Of a stretch of DNA of 64,000 bases, positions 28,554 to 37,578 are shown in pieces. The DNA comes from Opitutaceae bacterium (GTDB lineage: Bacteria; Verrucomicrobiota; Verrucomicrobiia; Opitutales; Opitutaceae). The notes beneath the pieces are model-generated. The model saw only the letters and a list, made by a program, of their open reading frames with translations. It ran no database searches and was not told where the DNA came from. Position 1 is the first letter of the stretch; each line of letters begins with the position of its first letter. The stretch spans positions 46,253 through 110,252 of the forward strand of contig JAIXWF010000023.1 in NCBI GenBank assembly GCA_027482185.1, given 5' to 3'. The translations under genes were made by a program, and so were the position numbers.

Positions 28554-29507
28554 ATGGCCGAAATCAGCGTCGTCATTCCCACGTTCAACCGCGCCGGGCT
28601 CGTGCCCCTCGCAATCCGCAGCGTCCTCGCCCAGACGCACCCGGCGACGGAAATCATCGTGGTCGACGACGGCTCGGCCGACCGGACGCCGGAGGTGCTC
28701 GCCGAATTCGGCCCGCAGATCCGCGCCATCCGGCAGGAAAACGGCGGCCTCAGCGCCGCCCGCAACACAGGCATCAAGGCCGCGCGCACCGAGTGGGTCG
28801 CGTTTCTCGACGACGACGACGAGTACGCCCCCGACCGCCTCGCGCGGGCCGTGGAGAGCATTGCGCGCCACCCGAAGGCCGACGCCCACCTGACCAACAC
28901 CGCCATCGTCGCCGAAGGCTCGCCCGACGTCGACCTGTTCGCCCTGCGCGGGATGAAGACCGCCCCGTGGCAGGTGGTGGACCGCCCGCTCGGTTGGGTC
29001 CTGAAGGGCTGTTTCTTCGCCCAGTCCCTGGTCGTGCGCCGCCAGCTGCTCCACGACGTGGGCCTTTTCCGCAAGACGTTCTACGAGGACATGGACATGT
29101 TCGTCCGCCTCGTGCCGCGCCGCCCTTGGATCATCGACGACCGGCCGACGCTGCGGCTCATCCGCCGCGGCAACACGCAAGCCATGTCCGACGACTGGCG
29201 CTCCAAACCGATCGAACGCTGCGGGGCGCTGGTCCGCATCCACCGGGAATGTCTCGCCCTGCCGGATCTCACCCCGGGGGAAAACGGCCTCGTGCGCAAC
29301 GGGCTGGCCTCGTATCTCTTTGAACTCGGCGCCGCCCGGCAGCTGCAGGGCGAAAGCACCGTCGCGCGCGCGCACTTTGCGGAAGCGGCGCGGACCTTCG
29401 GCACGATCCGGCCCCGGCTCAAGGCCGCCTGCGCCTGGATCGGCGGCCGGCCGTTTGTCCGTTTCCTCCAATTCATGGCCCGCCGCCAGAAACGCTTCGT
29501 CCGTTGA
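28554..29507 (+). CDS. Family 2 glycosyltransferase
   Basis: 317-residue GT-A enzyme: ISVVIPTFNRAGLVPLAI, EIIVVDDGSADRTPEVL, NGGLSAARNTGIKAA and the metal site FLDDDDEYAPDRL. The ATG at 28554 gives the canonical GT2 N-terminus. The C-terminal 100 residues are helical without clear membrane spans. Acceptor unknown; it probably adds one residue of the repeat unit in the cytoplasm. Its stop overlaps the likely start of the following GT4 gene. Confidence 0.9.
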   Translation: MAEISVVIPTFNRAGLVPLAIRSVLAQTHPATEIIVVDDGSADRTPEVLAEFGPQIRAIRQENGGLSAARNTGIKAARTEWVAFLDDDDEYAPDRLARAVESIARHPKADAHLTNTAIVAEGSPDVDLFALRGMKTAPWQVVDRPLGWVLKGCFFAQSLVVRRQLLHDVGLFRKTFYEDMDMFVRLVPRRPWIIDDRPTLRLIRRGNTQAMSDDWRSKPIERCGALVRIHRECLALPDLTPGENGLVRNGLASYLFELGAARQLQGESTVARAHFAEAARTFGTIRPRLKAACAWIGGRPFVRFLQFMARRQKRFVR

Positions 29508-30577
29508 AAGCCGCCGCACCCGTGACTTCCGCCTCCAAACCTTCCGTCACCTTCGTCCTGCCCGGCGACGGCCGCTCCGGCGGTGTCCGCGTCACGGTCA
29601 TCATGGCCAACCTCCTCCGCGGTCGCGGCTACGGCGTGCGCATCGCGGTGCCCAAGGGACGGGAAAGCCTGCGCCAACGCGTGGACCTGTTCCTCGCTTC
29701 CCTGGCGCGGCGCCGCGAGAAGAGCACCGGCTTTCTCCACCTCTTCGAGGGGCCGGTCGCCCGTTTCCGGCATCTCGACGAACTGGACTACGCCCCGGGC
29801 GAGGTCGTCATCGCCGTCGGCACGTACAGCGTGCCCGATGTCCGCGCCCTGACCAAGCCGGCCGTCAAACTCCGCTTCAACCACGGCTTCCCCGCCAAAC
29901 CCGACGCCCTGCAGGACCAGGCCTGGCGCGGCCGGATGCCGACGATCACCGTATCCAATACTCTCGTACCGCGGCTGCAGCAACAGACGGAAGGCAGCGT
30001 GCTCGGCGTGGTGCCCAACGGCATCGATACCCGCGACTATTTCGTCGACCCGACAATCGCGCGCGACGGCATCGGCGTCCTCTACAACAGCCACCCGAAC
30101 AAGGCGCCCGAGGACCTGATCGCCGTGCTCCGGGAAGCGCACCGCCGCCGGCCGGACGTCCCCCAGTACGCGTTCAGCACGGAACGCACGCCGGCCGGCC
30201 TCGAACATGTCCGGTACACCCGTCTGCCGCCGGTTGCGGAAGCGCGCACGATCTACAACCGCGCCAAGATCTGGCTTCTCACCAGCCGCACCGAAGGCCT
30301 CCCCGGCGTTGTGCTCGAGGCGATGGCCTGCGGCTGCGTGGTGATCAGTTCCGACAACGACGGCAGTCTCGAACTCATGCGCGACGGCGAAAACGGCCTG
30401 ATTGTCCGCCGCGGCGACCTGCCGGGCTTCCAGGCGGCGATCGATCGCGTGCTCGACGATCCCGCGCTCGCCGCCCGCCTGGCGGCCGGGGCCCAGGCCA
30501 CGATCCGCCAATTCACGTGGGAGCGCGCCGCCGACAAGATGGAGAAAATCCTGGGAACGCTCTCGTCCCATTCCTGA
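29504..30577 (+). CDS. Family 4 glycosyltransferase (GT-B)
   Basis: 357 residues if the TTG at 29504 is used (TTGA overlap with the preceding stop); a GTG at 29522 is an equally good start. GT-B architecture: N-terminal LPGDGRSGGVRVTVIMANLLRGRGYGV, VVPNGID in the linker and the nucleotide-sugar E-x7-E segment TEGLPGVVLEAMACGCVVISSDNDGSLEL at about residues 265-293. Ends with a cross-over helix. It adds a sugar with retention; the sugar is unknown. Confidence 0.89.
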   Translation: MKAAAPVTSASKPSVTFVLPGDGRSGGVRVTVIMANLLRGRGYGVRIAVPKGRESLRQRVDLFLASLARRREKSTGFLHLFEGPVARFRHLDELDYAPGEVVIAVGTYSVPDVRALTKPAVKLRFNHGFPAKPDALQDQAWRGRMPTITVSNTLVPRLQQQTEGSVLGVVPNGIDTRDYFVDPTIARDGIGVLYNSHPNKAPEDLIAVLREAHRRRPDVPQYAFSTERTPAGLEHVRYTRLPPVAEARTIYNRAKIWLLTSRTEGLPGVVLEAMACGCVVISSDNDGSLELMRDGENGLIVRRGDLPGFQAAIDRVLDDPALAARLAAGAQATIRQFTWERAADKMEKILGTLSSHS

Positions 30578-30600
30578 CCTCGCCCGCCTATTCGTTGCCG

Positions 30601-31875
30601 ATGAGCCAATTCACCCATCTGCAGGATGTCGTCGCCTCCCGCCTTTGCCTCGGCTGCGGCGCCTGCGCCTATGTCTGTCCCGCCGGCGCCGTCACGCTCC
30701 ACAATTTTTCCACCGAGGGCATCCGCCCGGTCGTCGACGCCGCGCGCTGCACCGACTGCGGCGACTGCCTGAAGGTGTGCCCCGCCGTGCAGGCGGATTT
30801 CGGTCGGCCCGCCCTCGGCCTGCCGCCTGCGCCCGAGGCCGCGGCCTTCGAGGACAATTGGGGGCCGGTCCTGGAAATCTGGGAGGGGCACGCGACCGAT
30901 CCCGACATCCGCTTCGAAGGCTCCAGCGGCGGCGCCCTGACCGCGTTGGGCATTTACTGCATCGAACGGGCGGGCATGCACGGACTGCTCCACATCGCTT
31001 CAGATCCGGCGAACCCGCTCCTCAACCGCACCGTGCTGAGCCGCGATCGCGCGGAGATTCGGGCGGCCAGCGGCTCCCGCTATTCCCCTGCGTCGGTCTG
31101 CGACCGGTTGGGCGACGTCGAGCAGGCACCCGCGCCGTGCGCCATTATCGGCAAACCGGCGGAGATTTCCGCGGTTCGAAATGCCGAGCGGATTCGGCCC
31201 GGCCTTCGGGCCAAAGTCGGAGTCACGATGTCGTTCTTCTGCGCGGAATCGCCTTCAACCCAGGGCACCGTCCGCCTGTTGGAGAAAATGCAGGTGGATC
31301 CGAAAGAAGTGACCGCCCTGCGCTACCGAGGGTTCGGCTGGCCCGGGTTCTTCGCTCCCCGCATCCGGGGAGAATCCCTGCCGAAGGCGAAAATGACCTA
31401 CAGCGAAAGCTGGGCCTTTCTCCAAAGTTTCCGCCCCTGGTCGACCCACCTTTGGCCCGACGGCACCGGTGAGGTCGCCGACATCACTTGCGGCGACCCG
31501 TGGTACGAACAGCCGGACGGAAACAACCCGGGCTTCTCGTTGATCGTGGTGCGCACGCCCCGGGGAGCCGACATCGTCCGCGGCGCCATGGCGGCCGGCT
31601 ACCTCACTTTGACCAAAGCCGAGCCTTGGAAACTGGAAAAATCCCAGGTCCACCTTCTCCGGAAGAAGGGTTCGGTCTGGGGACGCCGGCTGGCCATGTC
31701 GTTGCTCGGCCTGCCCGTCACCCGATTTACGGGACTCAATCTGCTTCGATGCTGGCTCGCCCTGCCTTGGGCGGAGAAATTCCGCTCCAGCTTCGGCACC
31801 GTTCGCCGGATTCTTGCCCGGAAGTTGCACCGCAAACTGGTGCTGCCTCCGCCGCAGCCCGGCCCGGCCCGTTAG
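30601..31875 (+). CDS. Coenzyme F420 hydrogenase/dehydrogenase beta-like iron-sulfur protein
   Basis: 424 residues. Two ferredoxin-type 4Fe-4S motifs open the protein, CLGCGACAYVCP (residues about 17-28) and CTDCGDCLKVCP (about 50-61). They are followed by the FrhB/FdhB-like domain with FEGSSGGALTALGIYCIE and an ITCGDPW motif near residue 297. Such proteins recur beside pyruvyl transferases in bacterial polysaccharide loci, although these bacteria are not expected to make F420. They may bind FAD and carry out an unidentified redox modification of a sugar. Family identity is secure, function unknown. Confidence 0.88.
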   Translation: MSQFTHLQDVVASRLCLGCGACAYVCPAGAVTLHNFSTEGIRPVVDAARCTDCGDCLKVCPAVQADFGRPALGLPPAPEAAAFEDNWGPVLEIWEGHATDPDIRFEGSSGGALTALGIYCIERAGMHGLLHIASDPANPLLNRTVLSRDRAEIRAASGSRYSPASVCDRLGDVEQAPAPCAIIGKPAEISAVRNAERIRPGLRAKVGVTMSFFCAESPSTQGTVRLLEKMQVDPKEVTALRYRGFGWPGFFAPRIRGESLPKAKMTYSESWAFLQSFRPWSTHLWPDGTGEVADITCGDPWYEQPDGNNPGFSLIVVRTPRGADIVRGAMAAGYLTLTKAEPWKLEKSQVHLLRKKGSVWGRRLAMSLLGLPVTRFTGLNLLRCWLALPWAEKFRSSFGTVRRILARKLHRKLVLPPPQPGPAR

Positions 31876-32200
31876 CCCCTTTGCCGATTTCTTCGCCTTG
31901 GAAGCAGCGACCGGCCGCATCGGCTTGGGCCGCGGCAGCTCCCTCACCGTCGACTCAACCGGCGCCCCACTCCGAGCGGACGCCCAGACCGTTCCCACCT
32001 CCGCACGAACGGGGATTTGCCTGTTCACTTTTGGCGTTTACCCGCTCTTGATGCGTTGATTCCCCTACCCGAGGCCCATTCTGCTCCCTAATTCACCGGC
32101 GAATCTCCCACCTCGGAACGGGGTGTGCTAGATTCCCCCTCTTCCTTCCCTGCCCTTTCCAGCGCAAACCACCGCGGCCCACCGGCCCGAAATTTACCGT
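31876..32200. other. Intergenic stretch before the giant repeat protein
   Basis: 325 nt that separate the polysaccharide island from the surface-protein block. It should hold the promoter of the 1,769-residue protein. I see no clean sigma-70 boxes. A TTGGCGTTTACCCGCTC segment at 32031-32047 looks like a sigma-54 site but has 9, not 10, nt between GG and GC. No hairpin with a T-run is visible after the preceding stop. Confidence 0.5.
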
Positions 32201-35200
32201 ATGTCCGCCTTTTTGAAAATGACCGGCGAAGGTCCCCGACCCGGCTTCCTGAGAAACACCCTGGCCATCGTCGGCCTGCTGCTCGTTGTCGCCGGCGCCC
32301 GCGCCGCCTCCCTCACGCTCACGTGGGACGACAACTCCGCCAACGAAGCCGGCTTCCGCATCGAACGCGCCACCGGGGCGGGCGCCTTCGCCGAGATCGG
32401 CACCGTCGGCGCCGCGGTCACGTCGTTCACCGACACGAACGTCAATCCCGGAGCCAACTACCGCTACCGCGTCCTCGCCTACAATCTCGCCGCGGATTCC
32501 ACCTACTCCAACATCGTCGATCTCACGCCGCCCACGATCGCCGCCATCGCCGACCTTTCGACCAACGAAGACACCCCCACGGCCGCGATCCCCATCACCT
32601 TGGCCGACGCCGGCACCGCCGGAACCGCCCTCACCCTCACCGCGGTTTCGTCCAACACCACCCTCGTTCCCAACGCCAACCTCGTGCTCAGCCCCCAGGC
32701 CGACGGCTTCAACCGCACGCTTGTCGCCACCCCGGCCGCCAACCGCAACGGCACCGCCACGATCACCCTCACCGTCAGCGACGGCACCACTTCCACCACG
32801 GCCTCGTTTGTCCTGACCGTCGTCGCCGTCAACGACGCCCCCACGCTCACAACCCCCACCAACCGGACCATCAACGAGGACGCCAACACCGGCGCCATCA
32901 CGGTCACGGTCGGCGACGTCGATTCCGATATCAACAGCCTCACTTTCTCGGCCGCATCCTCCAACTCCACGCTCGTTCCGCTCGGCGGAATCGTCGTCGG
33001 TGGCAGCGGCGCCAGCCGCTCCGTTACGCTCACCCCGGCCGCCAACCAAAACGGCACCGCGGTCATCACTCTCTCCGTGTCCGACGGCGCGTTGACTTCG
33101 ACCACGACGTTCAACCTCACCGTCAACGCGGTGAACGACGCCCCTACGATCGCCGCCATGGCCGATCTCGCCGTCAACGAAGACACCGCGACGTCCGCGC
33201 TCGCCGTCACCATCGACGACGTCGAGACGGCGGCCGCCTCCCTCCTCCTCAGCGGCACCTCCTCCAACCAAACGCTTCTCCCCAACGCGAACATCGTCTT
33301 CGGCGGATCGGGCAACAACCGCACCGTCACCCTCACTCCCGCCGCCAATCAATTCGGCACCGCCACGGTCACTCTCACCGTCAGCGACGGCGCGCTCACC
33401 GCCACCCGCACCTTTGTGCTCACGGTCAACTCCGTGAACGACGCCCCCACCGTCACCGCCGTCGCCGCCCAAGCCACCAACGAAGACACCCCCTTGACGG
33501 GCCTCGCCTTCACTGTCGGCGACGTCGAAACCGCCGCCGGGTCCCTCGTCGTCTCCGCCGCCTCGAGCAACCAGACCCTCGTGCCCGACGCCAACCTCGT
33601 CGTCGCCGGAGCCGGTGCCGCCAAGACGCTCGCGATCACCCCCGCGGCAAATCAGAACGGCACCGCCACCATCACCCTCTCCGTTTCGGACGGCGCCCTC
33701 ACCACGACCTCGTCGTTCGTCCTCACCGTCAACGCGGTCAACGACGCTCCCACGATCTCGACGGTCGCCGCCCTCGCGACCAACGAGGACACCGCCACCG
33801 CAGCTTTGGACTTCACCGTCGCCGACATCGACACCGCCCTCGCCTCCGTCACGACCACCGGCGCTTCGTCCAACACCACCTTGGTCCCCAATGCCAACAT
33901 CGTGATCGCCGGCACCGGTGCCAACCGCACCGTCACCGTCACCCCCGCCGCCAACCAATCCGGTTCCGCCACCATCACCCTCACCGCCAACGACGGCGCC
34001 CTCACCGCCAGTTCGACCTTCGTCCTCACCGTGAACGCCGTGAACGACGCGCCCATCGTGTCCACGGTCGCCGCGCAGGCGGTCAACGAAGACAACGCCA
34101 CCGGTGCGCTCGCCTTCACGGTCGCGGATATCGACACCGACGTCGCCACCGTGGCGACCACCGGCGCTTCCTCGAACACCACCTTGGTCCCGAACGCCAA
34201 CATCGTGATCGCCGGCACCGGCGCCAACCGCACCGTCACCGTCACCCCCGCCGCCAATCAATCCGGCTCGGCCACCATCACCCTCACCGCCAACGACGGC
34301 GCCCTCACCGCCGCTTCGACCTTCGTCCTCACTGTCAGCGCGGTGAACGACGCCCCCACGATCACCTCGATCGCGGACCTCGCGACCAACGAGGACACCG
34401 CCACGGCCGCCCTCGCATTTACGGTGGCCGACATCGACACCGACCTCGCCTCGGTCACGACCACAGGCGCATCGTCCAACCTGACCCTGGTCCCGAACGC
34501 CAACATCGTGATCGCCGGCACCGGCGCCAACCGCACCATCACCGTCACCCCCGCCGCCAATCAATCCGGCTCGGCCACCATCACCCTCACTGCCAACGAC
34601 GGCGCCCTCACCGCCTCCACGTCGTTTGTCCTCACGGTCAACGCCGTGAACGACGCGCCCACGATCACTTCGATCGCCAATCTTTCCGTCGCCCAAAGCA
34701 CTGCCACCGCCGCGCTCGCCTTCACGGTCGGCGATGCGGAAACCGCCGCGACCGCCCTGACCGTCACGGCCACGTCCTCCAATCTGGCACTCGTGCCCAA
34801 CAATCCCGCGAACCTCACGCTCGCCGGCACCGGAGCCAGCCGCACGCTCACCGTGACTCCGGTCGCCGCCACCTCGGGGACCTCCACTGTCACGGTCACC
34901 GTTTCCGATGGCACGCTTTCCGCCAATACGACCTTCGTTCTCACGGTCGTCGGCCCGAACAGCGCGCCCACGATTTCCAGCATCCCGGCCCAAAGCCTCG
35001 CCCTCAACGGCACCGTCACCGTCGCCTTCACCGTCGGCGACTTGGAGAGCGGTCCCGCCGGCCTCACCCTCACCCGTGCCTCGAGCAACATCACCCTGCT
35101 CCCGCTCGATCGCATCACCTTCGGGGGTTCGGACGCCAACCGCACCATCACCATCGTTCCCGGCGACAACCAGACCGGATCCGCCAATGTGACCGTGACG

Positions 35201-37510
35201 GTTTCCGACGGTATCCTTACCGCAAATACCACGTTTTCCGTCACCGTCACCGCCCCGGTCGTCGCCCCGCCGCCCCCGACGCCCATCGCCCCCCCGCCGG
35301 TCTCCACCGCCATCGAACCTTCGGTCACGACGCAGCCCGTTTCGCAGACCGTGGCTCCCGGCGCCAACGTCTCCTTCACCGTCGCCGCCACCGGCACCCC
35401 GGCGCCGACTTTCCAGTGGCGTTTCAACGGCAGTCCCATCGCCGGAGCCACTTCGTCGACGCTCACGTTGACCAATGTCACCACGGCCAACAACGGCAGC
35501 TACTCGGCGGCCGTCACCAATTCGGCCGGTACCGTGTTCAGCCAGTCCGCGAGCCTCACCGTCGCCTCGCTCCCCGTCTTCACCGCCCATCCGGCCTCCC
35601 GCACGGCGGCCCCGGGCCAATCCGTCACGTTCTCCGCTTCGGTCACCGGCAACCCGACTCCGACTTTCCAGTGGAACAAAAACGGCTCGCCCGTCGCCGG
35701 CGCCACCGGCGCCTCCTTCACCCTGCCGAACGTCGTTTCGGATGACGGCGGCTCCTACACGGTCACCGCGACCAACCCGGCCGGCAGCGTCACCAGCAAC
35801 GCCGCCACACTCACCGTCACCAACGCTCCCGTCATCACGACCCAGCCCGTCAGCCAAGTCGTCACCGCCGGCGGCAACGCCACCTTCACCGTCGCCGCGA
35901 CCGGCACGCCTGCCCCCACGTTCCAATGGCGCTTCAATGGATCGCCCCTCGCAGGGGCCACGGGCACCAGCCTGACCCGCTCCTCCGCCACCGCCGCCAT
36001 GGCCGGCACCTACGATGTAGTCGTCGCCAACGCCAACGGCAGTGTCACCAGCAACCCCGCCACCCTCACGGTCCAAGCCTCCGCCTTCGCCGGCACCTAT
36101 TTCGGCACGCTCAGCGACGGCGGCTCGTGGGCGCTCTACGTCCGCGCGGACAACACCGCCACCTACATCGCCTTCCTGCCCGGCCGCTCCAGCGCAATTG
36201 TGGTCGATCTGACCGTTGCGGCGGACGGCTCGTTCTCCGTCGCGAGCTCCGAAATCACTCCGCTCTCCGAGCCCGCGGTCAACGCCGGGCCCGCCCGCGC
36301 GGCCGCCCCCGTGGCCTTCACGCTCCGCGGCCGCATCCAGGGCGGCAGCCTCAGCGGCGCCCTCGACGGCCTCGGCGAATCCCTCGCCGGCCGCGTCGAC
36401 TCGGGTTCCGGTGCCGCCGGCGGCGTCGCCGGTCTCTACCGCGCCCCCGCCCTCGGCACCGCGACCGGCGCGACCTACACGATCGTGGGCGCCAGCGGCC
36501 AGGCCGTCGTCGTTGCCACCGGCACCGCGTTGGCGGACGGCGCCGCCGGCACCGTCGATGCCAGCGGCCGCTTCTCCGGTTCCACCCGCAGCGGAGCCGC
36601 CGTCGCCGTCACCATCAATCCCCAGGCCCAGACTCTTACCGCGGCCTACACGGCCGCCGGTTCCTCCGCGCCCGTCACGTTTGCCGGCACGACGGACGCC
36701 GTCGCCCCTGTCGCCCAGCTGATCAACATCTCCGTCCGCTCCCTGGCCGGTTCCGGCAACGACACGTTGATCGCCGGTTTCGTGCTCAGCGGTTCCGAGA
36801 ACAAGTCCCTCCTCGTCCGCGGCATCGGGCCGACGTTGTCGTCGTACGGCGTGTCCAACGCGCTGCCCGATCCCGTGCTGGCCCTGTTCTCCGGTTCCAC
36901 GTCGCTCGCGTCGAACGACGATTGGGGCACCGCGGCCAATGCCGCCCAAGTCGCGAGCGAAGCCGCCAAGGTCGGCGCCTTCGCCCTCGCCGCCGGCAGC
37001 CGCGACGCCGCCCTGCTCTCCAGCCGCGGCAACGGTTCCTACACCGTCCAGATCACCGGCAAAGCGGGCGCCACCGGCATCGGCCTCATCGAGGTCTACG
37101 ACACCGACCGGTCGACCTCGGCGCGCGTCGTCAATCTCTCGACCCGCGCCCGGGTCGGCTCCGCCGAGGATGTCCTCATCGCCGGCTTCAGCGTCACGGG
37201 CAATATCCCGCGCACGCTGCTCGTCCGCGGCGTCGGTCCGGCTCTCGCCGCCTTCGGCGTCGGCGGCACGCTCGCGGATCCCCAGCTCGAGATTTTCGAG
37301 GGTTCCACCCGCCTGCACCGGAACGACAACTGGGCCGGCGCCGCCGCCGTATCCGCGGCGGCTGGACGCACCGGCGCTTTCGCCCTCGACGCGGCTTCCC
37401 GCGACGCGGCTCTCGTCGTTACGCTCCAGCCCGGCACCTACTCGGTCATCGTATCGGGCGTCGGCGGCAGCACCGGCGTCGCCCTGTTGGAAATCTACGA
37501 GGTCCCCTGA
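32201..37510 (+). CDS. Giant secreted repeat protein (FN3, cadherin-like and Ig-like domains)
   Basis: 1,769 residues with a signal peptide (LAIVGLLLVVAGARA, cut near residue 36). Domain order: FN3-like (about 36-108, LTLTWDDNSANEAGFRIER); about nine cadherin-like repeats of roughly 101 residues (108-1030), each opening with VNDAP and NED-T; three Ig-like domains (1035-1293, TTQPVS..TFQWRFNGSP..G.Y); a beta-rich domain starting GTYFGTLSDGG; and a twofold module with SLLVRGIGPTLSSYG at about 1506-1635 and 1636-1769. It has no PEP-CTERM tail and ends ALLEIYEVP. Most likely a surface adhesin or matrix protein; the C-terminal double module may serve export or attachment. Confidence 0.9.
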   Translation: MSAFLKMTGEGPRPGFLRNTLAIVGLLLVVAGARAASLTLTWDDNSANEAGFRIERATGAGAFAEIGTVGAAVTSFTDTNVNPGANYRYRVLAYNLAADSTYSNIVDLTPPTIAAIADLSTNEDTPTAAIPITLADAGTAGTALTLTAVSSNTTLVPNANLVLSPQADGFNRTLVATPAANRNGTATITLTVSDGTTSTTASFVLTVVAVNDAPTLTTPTNRTINEDANTGAITVTVGDVDSDINSLTFSAASSNSTLVPLGGIVVGGSGASRSVTLTPAANQNGTAVITLSVSDGALTSTTTFNLTVNAVNDAPTIAAMADLAVNEDTATSALAVTIDDVETAAASLLLSGTSSNQTLLPNANIVFGGSGNNRTVTLTPAANQFGTATVTLTVSDGALTATRTFVLTVNSVNDAPTVTAVAAQATNEDTPLTGLAFTVGDVETAAGSLVVSAASSNQTLVPDANLVVAGAGAAKTLAITPAANQNGTATITLSVSDGALTTTSSFVLTVNAVNDAPTISTVAALATNEDTATAALDFTVADIDTALASVTTTGASSNTTLVPNANIVIAGTGANRTVTVTPAANQSGSATITLTANDGALTASSTFVLTVNAVNDAPIVSTVAAQAVNEDNATGALAFTVADIDTDVATVATTGASSNTTLVPNANIVIAGTGANRTVTVTPAANQSGSATITLTANDGALTAASTFVLTVSAVNDAPTITSIADLATNEDTATAALAFTVADIDTDLASVTTTGASSNLTLVPNANIVIAGTGANRTITVTPAANQSGSATITLTANDGALTASTSFVLTVNAVNDAPTITSIANLSVAQSTATAALAFTVGDAETAATALTVTATSSNLALVPNNPANLTLAGTGASRTLTVTPVAATSGTSTVTVTVSDGTLSANTTFVLTVVGPNSAPTISSIPAQSLALNGTVTVAFTVGDLESGPAGLTLTRASSNITLLPLDRITFGGSDANRTITIVPGDNQTGSANVTVTVSDGILTANTTFSVTVTAPVVAPPPPTPIAPPPVSTAIEPSVTTQPVSQTVAPGANVSFTVAATGTPAPTFQWRFNGSPIAGATSSTLTLTNVTTANNGSYSAAVTNSAGTVFSQSASLTVASLPVFTAHPASRTAAPGQSVTFSASVTGNPTPTFQWNKNGSPVAGATGASFTLPNVVSDDGGSYTVTATNPAGSVTSNAATLTVTNAPVITTQPVSQVVTAGGNATFTVAATGTPAPTFQWRFNGSPLAGATGTSLTRSSATAAMAGTYDVVVANANGSVTSNPATLTVQASAFAGTYFGTLSDGGSWALYVRADNTATYIAFLPGRSSAIVVDLTVAADGSFSVASSEITPLSEPAVNAGPARAAAPVAFTLRGRIQGGSLSGALDGLGESLAGRVDSGSGAAGGVAGLYRAPALGTATGATYTIVGASGQAVVVATGTALADGAAGTVDASGRFSGSTRSGAAVAVTINPQAQTLTAAYTAAGSSAPVTFAGTTDAVAPVAQLINISVRSLAGSGNDTLIAGFVLSGSENKSLLVRGIGPTLSSYGVSNALPDPVLALFSGSTSLASNDDWGTAANAAQVASEAAKVGAFALAAGSRDAALLSSRGNGSYTVQITGKAGATGIGLIEVYDTDRSTSARVVNLSTRARVGSAEDVLIAGFSVTGNIPRTLLVRGVGPALAAFGVGGTLADPQLEIFEGSTRLHRNDNWAGAAAVSAAAGRTGAFALDAASRDAALVVTLQPGTYSVIVSGVGGSTGVALLEIYEVP
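32831..34957 (+). repeat. Tandem 303-bp coding repeats (cadherin-like units)
   Basis: The AAC-GAC codons of the repeat-opening NDAP recur at 32831, 33134, 33437, 33740, 34043, 34346 and 34649, that is six intervals of exactly 303 bp, followed by one of 309. Units between 33740 and 34649 are near-identical at DNA level (for example the shared segment ATCGTGATCGCCGGCACCGG), while outer units have diverged. This pattern indicates recent expansion or gene conversion in the middle of the array and a potential for length variation by recombination. Confidence 0.92.
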
Positions 37511-37578
37511 TGCGGGGGATCGCGCCGGGCCCCGCCCTCCGCGCTTGAGAAAGAAACGGGGTCGCCGATATTGCCGGC

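Noticed and set aside
32031..32047. Sigma-54-like site TTGGCGTTTACCCGCTC before the giant protein
   Set aside because: GG and GC are 9 nt apart, not 10, and the -12 box is poor, so it is not called as a promoter.
33740..34957. CRISPR-like array suggested by the regular repeats
   Set aside because: Units are 303 bp, in frame and encode cadherin-like domains; no short repeats with unique spacers are present.
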